The notes under the pieces are model-generated. The model was not told the DNA's origin. It ran no database searches and saw nothing but the letters and a program-made list of their open reading frames with translations. From contig JABANN010000090.1 in the NCBI GenBank assembly GCA_013115125.1, positions 1-64,000 on the forward strand: a stretch of 64,000 nt of DNA, given 5' to 3'. This document shows, piece after piece, positions 11,517-21,956 of the stretch (the stretch's first letter is position 1; each line of letters starts with the position of its first letter). A program made the translations under genes and the position numbers. The DNA comes from Perkinsus olseni (taxonomy: Eukaryota > Perkinsozoa > Perkinsida).

Positions 11517-11589
11517 AGCAGCTTGGCGCAGTGGATAGCGTGTTGGGCTCATAACCCAAAGGTCCCTTGATCGAAACAAGGAGCTGCTA
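11517..11589 (+). tRNA. Initiator tRNA-Met (CAT), copy 1
   Basis: It folds as a full cloverleaf. The acceptor is AGCAGCT/AGCTGCT, the D arm GCGC..GCGT, the anticodon stem TTGGG/CCCAA around CTCATAA, and the T arm CCTTG-ATCGAAA-CAAGG. Features specific to eukaryotic initiators are present: an A1-T72 end pair, GGG/CCC pairs next to the anticodon loop, and A at position 54 with ATCGAAA in the T loop. A TTTTT terminator follows directly. No CCA is encoded, as expected for a nuclear gene. It lies antisense within or beside an intron of the - strand transferase locus. Confidence 0.95.
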
Positions 11590-11599
11590 TTTTTCCACA

Positions 11600-12618
11600 C
11601 AAAAATGCATATCCTGCAGCCAGAGGCATCGCTCACTTGAATCAATCAGGAAGCTCAGAGTCACGGATATTCGCCTACGATCCACGGCATCTCATAGTTT
11701 ACCCACTTCCCCCGTAAGCTCGTCGGTCAGGTATCGAGGGCAGGGATCATCTAGGTGCTCGCGGACGTGTAGATTGTATCTTAGCCGTCAATCGAGTGTC
11801 GAGGCACTCAATCACCCTGTGAAAATTACGCTGCAGTCATGCTGAGGAGAGGCTTCGACCATCTGGAGTTCAGCAATGGTATCAGCCGCAGCCAGCCCAG
11901 CCAGTATATGCCGCGCAGCATCTCCCCGAGTTTTCCGAACCAGAACTGAAGGAGTCAGCGGCACAGTCATTGAGTTTATAGAGACCTTACTTTAGCGGTC
12001 ATTCGGAAGCCTGCCAGATCAGAGAGTACTGCAGCCGTGCTGTACAAGACAAGGCTACCGTAACTGTAGTACAAAACTAACGTGATGCTCACAGATCTGC
12101 CGCGAGCTGCAAGATCTACGAGTGCTTTCAAGAAGCTCGAAACCGATCTATGCTCGCGATGCCCCAGGTACGGGCAAGTGTCCGGCGAGATATCCTCGAT
12201 AGTCCGATTGCCGTGAAGAGCACTACGAGGGTATAGAATATTCAATTGAGTCGCTTGGAAGGCATCCAATATCTGACGGGAAAAGAGCCGCCGAGGCTGG
12301 TGAAGCCACTAGCAGACCTCCACTCACCAGAGCTCTGTCTGAACTGCTGTACGACTGGACCATACCGATATACCTGTCACATCGTCGAGCGAGACAGGCC
12401 ACAGGCAGACCGATGAGATCGTATTCGTTCGCGCATCAGCTAGGATTCGCGACGAAAGACGGGCGGTGGAGTTTACTCGTTCATGTTCATGTGCAGGTCG
12501 TCCCATAGCTCATTCCCGGACAAGGTGCAGTCGAAATCCGGAAGAGTGTCGAGGACCACGGGAGGCTGTCGAGCCAGGACTCCCGCGAGCAGCGACAGTT
12601 GTTCAAGCGGCTTCATAG
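11600..12618 (-). CDS. Unknown multi-exon protein
   Basis: I do not recognise this product. The first exon starts at 12618 with MKPLEQLSLLAGVLARQPPV and runs to WDDLHMNMNE at a GT donor. The next small exon (YIGMVQSYSSSDRAL) joins in phase. It is followed by ILDAFQATQLNILYPRSALH and on to LVDLAARGR. Further exon-like pieces downstream include DAARHILAGLAAADTIAEL, then YNLHVREHLDDPCPRYL. Frame, donor and acceptor agree for the first three exons; the 3' half is less certain. It could be the 5' part of the neighbouring transferase locus, since the exon at 11475-11382 has no obvious start of its own. Confidence 0.4.
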
Positions 12619-12795
12619 TGGGAGTTAAGAAAACTACGTGAGTGAGGAGGCGGTGTGTCGGCTGGATGCAACAATATCCGGCATGAACCGCTATGAAATG
12701 TTGGTGGCCTGCGGATGTGTAAGAAGAGAAGGCTATAAGATTACGTGAAAGAGCGAAGGAGCAGTGCCGTTGGTGCGCTCATAATGTCAACCAGC

Positions 12796-12868
12796 AGCAG
12801 CTTGGCGCAGTGGATAGCGTGTTGGGCTCATAACCCAAAGGTCCCTTGATCGAAACAAGGAGCTGCTA
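12796..12868 (+). tRNA. Initiator tRNA-Met (CAT), copy 2
   Basis: This is base-for-base identical to the copy at 11517-11589, including the discriminator A and the following ATTTTT. A few flanking bases downstream (acacaaaaa) also match. The two copies lie 1279 bp apart in the same orientation. Both are therefore probably functional, and one is likely a recent local duplicate. Confidence 0.95.
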
Positions 12869-13029
12869 TTTTTCGACACAAAAACTGTGGAGATTATTGA
12901 ATGCAACATCTCTCTTCCACCACGAAAACGCCAGCTTATTGGGAGCAATCGATTCGTAAGCAAGCACTCTGCCTCGATCGGACAGCTCAATCGCCGATGT
13001 GCCGCCTCCTGGATTTACAAAAGTCTCCC

Positions 13030-14056
13030 TCACTGTGCCGCGAGATGCTCCTTTTGAGCATTGCTCCGAGCGTCCATCCAAGATATGTACGTATTCCAGA
13101 ACACTCCACATGCAGCAAGGTAAGGAACCCTAGTCGTCGACGGAATGCTGACAGAGGTGCCTTCCAGCATGCGGCAGACGACGTACCCCGCACACGCTGA
13201 GTTGAGGATTCGTTGTGGAGCACTGGGGGCCAAGATCCCAGACTAGGCGGTCATTAGGCCAGAAATCTACGGAGACTAAGCACGTGATGGCTGTCATATC
13301 GGGAGTTCAACTCTCGACGATTCTCGAACGGCGCCGTCAGTCCACACTCGCAGGCGAAGAGACGCAGATGATACCACTCTTACAACTTGAAGCCGAAGGT
13401 GTTTGCGACGGGCCAGAAACCACAGCCCGCTATGAATGCCTCCGGAGCCTTTTTGGCCACGTTGTCTGCGATGCTCGAGGCGCCATCGAGTAAGCCCAGG
13501 TACGCAAATAAGGCCACGATGTACGCAGGGAAGACGGTCACCTGGAGAGAAGAGAGCTTCGGGCTTACTCCGGAATAAGTGAGAGCTCCACAGAAAGCGA
13601 GCAGACGAGAACGAGCCCACGGATTTGAGACAGCTGTAGCGCGGATGTACAGGATTGTCTATCGTCGTTGCGTGTCATTGCGCGGAGTATCAGAGGGTCC
13701 AAAGGTAACGGCATCTCGCTCCCTCCCTACCTGCGCAACCGCGGTTTTTTTGAGGACTGTTCGGAGGTTCACCGCTGGGCCAAAAAATCTATCCAACTGC
13801 CGGAAGCACATGAAAAAATAGGGACCGTGCAGAGTGCAGCCCACAAGAGCAAACCTGGCGGATCTTCCCGGAGCGTATGCCTGCACCGGGATAGCAGCAG
13901 CATAGATACTCGAAAGATACTAATACGAAGTTGTGGTAGCACCTCTGTCCCCACAAATGTTTGGGCCACAGCATCGCCTATCATCATCACCGTACCACTC
14001 TGCAGACCAGCTTTGACCGTCTGGCGGAGGAGAGAGGGAGTGGCCGAGGAAGCCAT
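13030..14056 (-). CDS. Mpv17/PMP22-family membrane protein
   Basis: Four exons on the - strand (14056-13943, 13880-13731, 13541-13384, 13147-13030) sum to 540 nt and encode 179 residues, the usual length for Mpv17. Family blocks appear in order: KAGLQSGTVMMIGDAVAQ; RFALVGCTLHGPYFFMCFR; AFIAGCGFWPVANTFGFKFI; and the C-terminal VFWNTYISWMDAR. Mpv17 proteins are four-pass proteins of the mitochondrial inner or peroxisomal membrane, linked to channel activity and to keeping the mitochondrial nucleotide pool. The alternative ATG at 14164 would add 36 residues that do not look conserved, so I prefer MASSATPSLL at 14056. The neighbouring - strand gene stops at 14210, only ~150 bp upstream. Confidence 0.9.
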
Positions 14057-14209
14057 GAGTCTGACGGACGACCACTGGCGTGCATTGAGGTCCTCGTATC
14101 CAATGGAAATGACGAACACTACCCCAATGGAAGCTTCAGAAACGGTAAGGGTCCTATTCCGCATCGGTCATGCTGTCAACCTCAGTGCTTCTGCCCGTAC
14201 TCGCAGCAA

Positions 14210-14862
14210 TTAAATCAGCAGTAGTGGCATCCCCTCGGGAAGGTGATCGGTTGTAGTACCTGCCGTTCTAGGAGGATCGAATCCCCCGGCACGATAGAAG
14301 CAGGAAGATTCTTCGCCCTACGTTCGGTCCCATAAGAACAGGGATTGGATCCTCCATGACAGATCCAACCCACCGTGCCGTGTGAAGGTACCTGATGCCA
14401 ACGCTGCCACAGACGAGAGCATCTAGGGAGAAAACCGAAGGACACAATGCTAGCCATACCGAGGGTGCTCCCCTGTACTACCATGGGCCGTCCACAAAGC
14501 CCACCGACTGCCATCTCTCACGAGGAGCGGCAGGCTGACCCTCGCCGTGGCACCGCCCGTTCCACTGGGCACGATGCCAGTCCAGAAGAGCCTCGACAAG
14601 CTAGCCGACCATGATGGCCGCCGATCGAGGCCGAGTTGGTTGGATACCTTCCAAGACGCCGTTCTTCGCGCTGAGTTAACAGGGGCTCTACTACAATGCC
14701 ATCAATGAGCAGCACTGGCTCAGGAGGGACAGAGAGAAGCCGCCAGCCAAGCCAGGGGAATGCCAAGAGAGGCGGGATGGTAAGCAGGAGCCTCAGTGGT
14801 TGTGACCATTTCAGAGCGGGCATGCTAACCTCTACGATGGAGGAAGGGACCGAGCTCGCCAT
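14210..14862 (-). CDS. Small single-pass membrane protein, possibly Coa1/Tim21-like
   Basis: Exons 14862-14648, 14600-14460, 14422-14392 and 14317-14210 sum to 495 nt, encoding 164 residues. A hydrophobic segment (PLRLLLTIPPLLAFPWLGW) lies near residues 21-40. The following domain contains TARVSLPLLVRDGSRWALW, which resembles the beta hairpin plus tryptophan of Coa1/Tim21-type mitochondrial assembly factors. That resemblance is weak and is the only basis for the family suggestion. The third exon is only 31 nt and the intron before it only 37 nt, so the 3' half of the model is less certain. A mitochondrial role would fit the adjacent Mpv17 gene, but this is inference. Confidence 0.5.
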
Positions 14863-15002
14863 CTAGTAACAAAATACAACTTGCGAGCAGAAACAAGGGG
14901 CCTGCAGATGGTCATCATCAAAGCGTTATTAACGTAGCAAGTGTCAACAGCCTGGTCAATGGTGTATAGAATATTCACAGCTGAGCAACGGAGTGTCTTC
15001 AG

Positions 15003-15607
15003 TCAATCACAGTGGAGCTCAGGGGCCACCTTCGGGCACCATTTAATTTCGACGCTCAGCCTCTCCCGCTCAACGTCATCAGCACACTTCAATTTCTCCA
15101 CTATCGGTACGGGCGGGGGCTCACAAGACTCCACCCGCTTTCCGCTGCTCATGTACTGGTCGTAAGATCTCTTCTTCTCGAGGCTCCTCCGCGGCCGGCT
15201 GGGCTGTTGCTGCGGCACGCTCTGCACCGCCTGGAGATAGGCCCTCCAGCAACCCTTCCGTTTGAAGTGTCTTTTCAGACTTATTTCTCGACCTGGAAGG
15301 ACCTCCTGGCCCGGGATCGAGGACCAGTGACCCTCACGACCATTCTCATCGTCCATGATGCCGAGAGTCTTCTCATAGGGTATGCCCAGGACTGAGCGGT
15401 GGCCAGTGGCCCAGATGCCAACATGCTGCCTTGGTGGGAGGTACAGGGGAGGCGATACTAAGCAGGTTTGCACGACCGAGACAGTGGGGTCAAAATTGAG
15501 GAGCTGTGATGGTCGAGGGCAAGTTAGATAACACGTTTCTGATTCAAAAATACCTGAGAAAAAATTCGGTAGCTCCTACGCTTCGCCTCCAGACTGGGAC
15601 ACGACAT
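15003..15607 (-). CDS. Conserved-looking basic protein of unknown function
   Basis: Two exons, 15607-15554 and 15503-15003, join in phase 0 across a 50-nt GT-AG intron to give 184 residues beginning MSCPSLEAKRRSYRIFSQ. The middle has LPPRQHVGIWATGHRSV and YEKTLGIMDDENGREGHW. The C-terminal half is rich in Lys, Arg and Ser with a Pro stretch (CEPPPVPIVEKLKC). No domain is recognised and no signal peptide or membrane segment is seen. Codon use and splice borders support a real gene. Confidence 0.6.
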
Positions 15608-15960
15608 TTAGAGATCGTCATTTCACGTCGCCCACTAGACAGCACTCTGAAGCCAATAATCGATCAAGATCCGCCCAGTCCCTTAACGGCACTACCTTCG
15701 GCGGGCTTAACAGTGAACGTACCAACACGCAAGTCCCCTCCACGCTGCCGTGACGGGTCCACCTGTATCGCTATCCTAGTGACCATGGCGTTGTTGACCG
15801 ATATCGTATCTCCTAGTATTTGCAGACGTCCGCTTGATACCCCTACCACAAGAACTCTCTCCGAATCCCTCCCTCCCCTCGCCAGACACTACCAACACTT
15901 GGGGCATTGCCCACTAAGCTGTCCCAGAAGCCGCCTTGCTTGGTCGACCATGACGCCCCG
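15608..15960 (-). CDS. Possible small gene, product unknown
   Basis: A - strand exon near 15849-15690 reads SGRLQILGDTISVNNAMVTR and RGGDLRVGTFTVKPAE, which looks coding. A candidate first exon starts near 15950 (MVDQARRLLGQLSGQCPKC), with a GT donor after it. I could not find one splice solution that keeps frame and satisfies both ends, so only the presence of coding sequence is proposed. Confidence 0.3.
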
Positions 15961-17075
15961 GCAGGGGGCCGTGGGAATGTTCCCGGGCCGATAAAATGAT
16001 CTTGTGAGTAATTCATACCGTTCTTATTAACTGGCACCACATAAACTCCCTAGGGATGGTTACTGATGAACTCAAGAGCAACTATCGCTAGAGAAGAGGA
16101 AACAATGAAGGCTATGATAACAGCTGGCCTCACAACGACTAGGGCGACTACCGAGGAGCGGCCAGCAATAGTGGTAGCAGCAGCAACCTTAGACGTACAG
16201 TCGATAACGATTATTGTCAATGATGACGATGATGAATAGCCAACCCTATCAGCTCGGATACGGGGCAAACAGCATGAGCAGCAACAACAGTAGAGTCCCC
16301 CAGCTAGAGCGATATAGCCGGATAGAGGGGGACTACAAGGCGAGAAGACGTTACTCCATCGCTACGCCGAACTCATTATAATCACGAGACAGAGGTTCAG
16401 AAACATAAGCTTGTGGGCGCCTTGGAGGTAGTGGTGGGTATTGTACTCGCTGATATTACATACCACATTTCTCCCAACACGCAGACTCCTGCGGGTGGAC
16501 AACCTGAATGGAATAAGAGTAGACTACCCTGTACTCTGAGCTGGATTGGCGGACTCCAAACCCAAGAGATGTGGTGGTAGCCAAAGGCCACTACAACAAT
16601 AGGGACATCAACACTGTGATTCAACCCCAATCAGGGCTAAGATCGGTGGACAGGTTTCTGACACCTCTAGCTAGGTAATCACCTACCTCAATGGTAAACA
16701 TCATAGCCTCAACATGATGCAATAATATAAGTACTGAACGGAGCCCGTGATTGGCTGTGAATACAGCGGAGGGAGGAAAGGACGATCGGCCGGTAGCAGC
16801 TGAACGTCGTTAGTGGTGACACGTGACACAGTGCGGTCTTTGAAGACTGCGAGGGAAGGGAGGAGGAGAACGAGGGAGAAGCCACCTGACGTCGAGGTCA
16901 ATCACACGGTAGAGCGAAGCAGAATATACCTACCTCTTAACAGTTGATGAATGATGTCAGACTGCCAGACTCACTGAGAGGCTAAGGTGGTAGTACTCTG
17001 AAGGAAGCAATGTCGTGCCATCACGGATGCAGAAAAGGCGAGTACTACTCCTGCCTCATCCTCCTCAAGATTACT
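15961..17075. other. Intergenic, no gene seen
   Basis: Low-complexity stretches (gatgacgatgatgaa near 16220, gcagcaacaacag near 16280) are present. Short open frames on both strands have no motifs. The right end abuts the 3' end of the eIF4B-like gene. Confidence 0.4.
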
Positions 17076-18701
17076 TTACTCAGAGTCCGACTCAGACTCG
17101 GAATCGCTCAAGCCAGCGAAGGCGTTGGTGAGAGCACCCTTGACCCTGACAGGAGGAAGCATTCCAGGCCAGAAGATGATGCCATCAAGGCCTACTTCTT
17201 CGGGCCAGTATCAACAGTGCGAACCTTAGGCTCTCTCTGAGCAACCTCTGGGCTCTTCTTCGCCGGAGCAGCGTCCCTGGCCTTGCCACGCCAGCTACCA
17301 GACCTACAAAGGCAACGCCTGATCTCCCTGATACCGGCTAGGGCAACCCTACTTGGCGTCACCCGAAGCATGAGGACCCCCTTTACCCCCCTTAGCCCCC
17401 TTGCCAGCTCTATGAGGTGACCTACGTCACAGCCCCTCAGGCCACCACCCTAGAGTTATCTATACTTACGCTGAGGAGGCCTCCGATGGAGTTGCTCTGG
17501 TGCTACCGCCACTTCGGTGCTTGGGCTCAGCCGTGTACTTACGGTCTTCCTCGTTAGAAGCAGCAGCAGGAGCCTTGGTGCCAACGTGCTCCTCACGCTC
17601 TGCTCTCCGACGCTGGTACCTAACAGTAAATCCACATAGCCCTTGGGAGGCAACAAGCGCAACATCCTACTGGGTCTCATCTCTCGGCTTGGCATTGCCG
17701 AATATACTGGCTCGCTGACGTCCTGCAGCATCCTCGTGCATTTCCTGATCACAAAGATCTGCGCAAAATCGCCCACTGTCTAGACTACCTCGAGCGGCTT
17801 GGTTCGAGGCTTGAGCTGGAGCTTCTTCCTCTCATGATGCTCGGCCTCCTCAGTAGTGGAACTACGCTCGAAGCTCTCACGGAAAGATCGGTCGCTCTCT
17901 CGGAAACTGAAAATTAATACAATGTTATTCACCCTTCAACCAGAGGCCAGCTCACCTATCGCGACCACCCCTGCGGAACTCGCGGTCATCACGGCGGGGG
18001 CCACGGGGCTCACTAAAGGACAGAAATTCCACTTCAACTGCGCGCTGGAATCCGCCTAGTACCGAGATCGCCTGCGAGGCTCCCTGCGATGCTCCTCAGC
18101 GGACACTCTAATAGTACGGCCACCGAAGTTAGCGCCGCTCATCTGGAGAGCTGCCTCGTAGTCCTCTTCCGTCTCGAAGTCGAGGTAACTGAGTAGCCCT
18201 CAGTACTGTGCAACTCCCCCCCCCAGCTACTATGATGGACTACTACCCGAATCCCTTGGACTTGCCAGTCTCCCTATCCATAATGATGCGAACACCAACA
18301 GGGGTGATATTCCTGTCTAGGAAGAAGAACCCAAGCTCGTCTTCTGAGGCGCTATAGGGCAAGCCACCGACGTACCTGCCACGACGAAGTAAACGAATCG
18401 CTCCGAACCAGTCCCTCCGGCACTTACACGCAGAAGGTCTGCGGTGCGCCCATGCCAGTCGGCAAATGCTCTTCTTCCTGATGATGAGGCGCAGCAGCGT
18501 CAGCAGCCGGACCCTCCAACGAGAAATGATCATCGCCAGGAATTTCCTACATAGCAAAATAGAATCAACACAGCCACTATCAAGTCTAGAAGGAAGCAGG
18601 TTTCCCCTCATTACGGGTGCGGCGGTAGGGGACCAGTCGGGAGACAGATCAGCGGATTCGTCGGCCCAATTGGTGGTCGACTTGATTACTGGAGATGCCA
18701 T
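17076..18701 (-). CDS. eIF4B-like RRM protein
   Basis: About eight exons can be joined with GT-AG borders from the ATG at 18701 to the TAA ending at 17076. The N-terminus has NWADESADLS, recalling the eIF4B N-terminus. An RRM follows: RNP2-like YVGGLPYSASEDEL, RNP1-like KSKGFGYLDFE, and GRTIRVSAEEHRREP. After it come DR/RG-rich segments (GPRRDDREFRRGGRDR, SDRSFRESFERSS), then KLQLKPRTKPLE and ASIFGNAKPRDET. The last two match the conserved eIF4B blocks LNLKPR and SSIFGGAKPVD. The C-terminus ends in SDSESESDSE, a likely CK2 target. eIF4B stimulates the eIF4A helicase during cap-dependent translation. One intron holds an 11-base G run on the coding strand. A 155-nt intron before ARDAAPAKK may hide another exon. 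Confidence 0.8.
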
Positions 18702-18979
18702 GCGTAAACGAAGAAACTGGTAAAAATCAATTATTATCTGCACCACGACGAAACGCTAAGGCCAGACTCACTCTCAAGACTTGAAATCTTGCACTCTTGC
18801 AATTTCCACACGGGACAGAGTGATAGCATGGGGCAAACCTACAGTTCTCTCCCTTGGAAACTAAACACGTTTGAGTCACATGCGAATGCTACTAGACAGC
18901 GTTCAAAGCACACATGTAACATGGTTAGCGACAAGCAGCGTGAGGAAAAGCGGTATGCATAGAAAAAAAGATTGACGAC

Positions 18980-19717
18980 TCACAGAAGAGGCGTCCATCG
19001 CAGGGCGGTCCCCCGATCACAACGGACCTTCACGTCTACGTCTCGCCGCTTCTCGATCAGCCACTGAAAGGAAAGAGAAGGGGCCATAATGAGCGGTGGC
19101 TATTCCCTCACCAAGCACCACTTACCAAGCACTCACTCCGCCTTCCGGTCGCGTATTTCCTGAGCCCTCTTTTCCTTGGCAAGTTCGATCTTCCTCCAAG
19201 CCACCTGCACAGTAAACTCACTCCATCGCCACGTTCAACATCCTGATCTCAATCATTCGCCGAGCGAACGAAAATTTCGCGGAAGTGGCGCAAAGAGGGG
19301 CGTCCGCCGACTTGATCGGCCTGTAGCTGCTCCTCCCTGCACGCCCGCCGTTCCCGAAGTTGCTCTGCTCGGTGCATGTCCCCTTCTATGACGTGCAGCT
19401 TTCGACGGTACCTGCGCCCAGCCCCCTTTACGGCGCTTCGCCCTGGCGTGCAGCCCACCGACGGAGTCTTACTGGTCCAAGGATATGAGGCTGCCATCGT
19501 CAGCTATGAAGCCCATCTCATACAGGTGCGCTCGAGTGGTGGGCGACCTCCAGTAGTGGTGGAGGTTGTGGTCAGTGAGAGGGTCATACCTGAGAATGAG
19601 GGAAGAGCATGAGAAGTCGAAGCTGACCTGAAAGGGCACCAAGAGCCTCTTAGGCCCTTTTGGGTCGGTAAGCCTCTTAGTAAGAGGCCGACCCGGGGAC
19701 TAGGTCAGTACTGCTCA
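18980..19717 (-). CDS. Small charged coiled-coil protein, unknown
   Basis: Exons can be joined from MSSTDLVPG (19717) through YDPLTDHNLHHYWRSPTTRA, GFIADDGSLISLDQ, then YRRKLHVIEGDMHRAEQL, VAWRKIELAKEKRAQEIR and WLIEKRRDVDVK to a TGA ending at 18980. The result is about 125-130 residues, mostly Arg/Lys/Glu-rich helix. The pattern of a short globular head followed by a charged helix recalls axonemal or fibrous-sheath coiled-coil proteins. I cannot name a family. The first intron holds a strong hairpin (19662-19694). The first exon is the least certain part. Confidence 0.5.
19662..19694. repeat. Imperfect hairpin
   Basis: GGGTCG and CGACCC enclose GCCTCTTA and TAAGAGGC with a one-base loop and a four-base bulge (GTAA). 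The word GCCTCTTAG is also repeated directly just upstream at 19644-19652. In the gene model it lies inside the first intron of the small coiled-coil gene. Confidence 0.7.
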
Positions 19718-20174
19718 TAGCCTCGACGCAAGGAACTCACAGAAGGGATTCACGACCACAGAGTTCGACAGGCGAGGTTTTGCACTACAACGCATGCGAT
19801 TAACAAGCCGCTAACAACGACTATCGATGATGGCACGCTTGACGTCTCATCCGTGCGCGGCCGCCATTCCCCCTTGAAGGGTCCCTTAAGCGACCTACTC
19901 AGGAAGAGGCGTTCGTCTGCCTGCTACGCAGAAACCAGCTGCCCTGGCTAGAAGTGACTGACTGGACGGTGATGGCCGTAGGGTCCTCTCCCAAGTAGAC
20001 ATCGTTAAAGAGGAAGCGGAAAATATACAACTCGCCGGCGCACACTTGAAATCTTGCTATCTTGGAATTCCGCAACGCCACCCAGGATGCGCGTGCAGAG
20101 AAAAAGGTATCTTTGTGGCTCGGCAAGCCTAAATGGTTGCAACTTCAGGATTTCATCATTAACTCATCATTTGT
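19718..20174. other. Divergent promoter region
   Basis: It separates the - strand coiled-coil gene from the + strand CCCH gene. No gene is supported here. Splice-acceptor-like sequence (tatgccag) ends right at the proposed CCCH start, so an upstream exon may exist. Confidence 0.35.
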
Positions 20175-21443
20175 ATGCCAGTGCAACCCTCTAGAGTGCA
20201 GACCAAGCTTCCAGGCGTCGGTGGTGGACCGGCCGACAGCGGTTACAATCGCCCAGCGGGCGCCGCCCTTAAGGCTAGCAACAGCGTGCCATCCCTTCCA
20301 AGCTCTCCTGAGTCAAGATCCTCCTCAAGCCAGCCGGATGGGAAAGTAGGCGGCCGCAACCGTGAGGTCTTCAGTAAAACTAGAATGTGTAAATTTTACC
20401 TGCGAGGGCAGTGCAAGCACGGTTCTGATTGCGGTTATGCGCACGACTGGAGCGAGCTGAGACAGGCCCCTGACCTCCGGAAGACGAAAATGTGTCAACT
20501 CTATCGCAAAGGGCAATGCCCTAATGGTGCTGACTGTGCTTATGCCCACAGCCGCGATGAGCTCAGGGCCACTGCCGACGTTTATAAGACTTCCCTCTGC
20601 CGTTTCTGGATGAACGGCTCGTGTAATGCCGGCTCGAAGTGCCGCCACGCCCATGGCGCCCACGAGCTTCGCACTCGAGTGCCCACTGCTGCTGGTACGG
20701 ATGCTGTTCTCACCGCTTCTACTACTAACCGTCTTGCGGAGGTTGCCGCCGCGAATGAAGATCCTGACTTGATGGCTACTGCGGCCTCTCTTGTTGCTTC
20801 TCAGAAGGCCTCTTTGGGAAGCACTATGGCCATGAACGATTATTTGGAGCAGGCTAATTTGTTAGAGCAAATCGCGAAGACTCTAGAGCAGATCAACGAG
20901 ACGACTGGCAGTAGCGGTTTCACCGCTGGTGATGAGGTCACTCTTAGGCTACGTTCGTACACTGGTGGAAGGGATGTGGTCGCTGCTCTATTGGACGACC
21001 CGCCGGCTAGCGCCCCTAGTGTCACCAACACTCTCCCCACTGTGCCCGTACCCAGCTTGGACGCTGATGCACCGGTGTTCGTCCCGCGCAAGTCCATTAG
21101 CTCGATAAGTAATGAGCAGCTGCAGCAACTTCAGTCAATTATCGAGGAGGGCAGCTTCAACATACCGAGTGCTGCATCAACGCCTTTGAAGGGTCCTGCC
21201 ACGCCTGAGCCCAGCGCTGCTTCCGCTGCGGCCGCCGACAGTCGTCCACGCGGCCTGAGTGGTTGGAAGCCTTACGAACCTTCCAACGTTAATTCTCGAA
21301 GACTAAGTCAAATCGCCACCATCCTCGAAGCCAAGAGACGACTGTCTAGCTTCAGCCTGGCCCCGCCTGGTATCATGCCCGGTCAGAATCTCCCTCCGAT
21401 GCCCAGCCCTAACAGGGGTCCTAGTCGCGGCCCTCTCGCATAA
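20175..21443 (+). CDS. CCCH-type zinc-finger protein, three fingers
   Basis: One exon of 422 residues. Finger 1 (CKFYLRGQC...CGYAH) and finger 2 (CQLYRKGQC...CAYAH) are C-x7-C-x5-C-x3-H. Finger 3 (CRFWMNGSC...CRHAH) has the same spacing. They are arrayed with 17-18-residue linkers such as DWSELRQAPDLRKTKM. The part after the fingers matches the two-finger paralogue at 4727 block by block: DYLEQANLLEQIAKTLEQ, FTAGDEVTLRLRSYTGGRD, RGLSGWKPYEPSNV and SQIATILEAKRRLSSF. RNA binding is inferred from the fingers. The start ATG sits at a possible splice acceptor and could be internal. The equivalent region of the paralogue is split by an intron after finger 1; no such intron exists here. Confidence 0.85.
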   Translation: MPVQPSRVQTKLPGVGGGPADSGYNRPAGAALKASNSVPSLPSSPESRSSSSQPDGKVGGRNREVFSKTRMCKFYLRGQCKHGSDCGYAHDWSELRQAPDLRKTKMCQLYRKGQCPNGADCAYAHSRDELRATADVYKTSLCRFWMNGSCNAGSKCRHAHGAHELRTRVPTAAGTDAVLTASTTNRLAEVAAANEDPDLMATAASLVASQKASLGSTMAMNDYLEQANLLEQIAKTLEQINETTGSSGFTAGDEVTLRLRSYTGGRDVVAALLDDPPASAPSVTNTLPTVPVPSLDADAPVFVPRKSISSISNEQLQQLQSIIEEGSFNIPSAASTPLKGPATPEPSAASAAAADSRPRGLSGWKPYEPSNVNSRRLSQIATILEAKRRLSSFSLAPPGIMPGQNLPPMPSPNRGPSRGPLA

Positions 21444-21956
21444 GGCGGCATAGGCCCTGTACAGAAGTTTGGGGTGCCCGGAAGCCTCCTCAGCGGTTGT
21501 ACTTGTGCGTAGCTACTGCTGTAGACAGCTTCCGCAGTATCTTTGCTAGGTATGGGCATTGTGTCTGATAAACTCATTTCTTCCCGTGTATGCTAATAGT
21601 CTCCTACCTCGTCGCCAACGAATGAGGCTACTTGGATTCCTTCTACCAGCTGTGCTACTGCTGCTACTGCTGGTGGAAGTACGTTGTTACCAGTCTCTCC
21701 TCCTTCTACCTGTGCTATTACTATCATTGAGGTTTATGTTGTTGAGTAAGCTCTAGAGTTGATGATAGTATCGTAGATTACGTACCACTTACATTATATA
21801 ACACCTTTTCGTTCAGAGAAGCCCTTGCTTGCGTTATAGTCATAGTGGTGCGTCACCAGTGAAGTCTGCCACGCGAGGGGATACTTCTATACCGATGTTG
21901 AGGAGGAGCAACGTGCTTAAAGGGGGTCCGCCTGGCGGTAGTTCATGCTGTGAGAA
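21444..21956. other. Intergenic, no gene seen
   Basis: It probably holds the 3' UTR of the CCCH gene and the promoter of the first mARC-like gene. A pyrimidine-rich, CTG-rich patch lies near 21650-21720. Confidence 0.4.

Noticed and set aside
17500-18723. + strand frames overlapping the eIF4B-like locus
   Set aside because: The - strand carries an RRM and eIF4B signature blocks with matching splice phases; the + strand frames have none.
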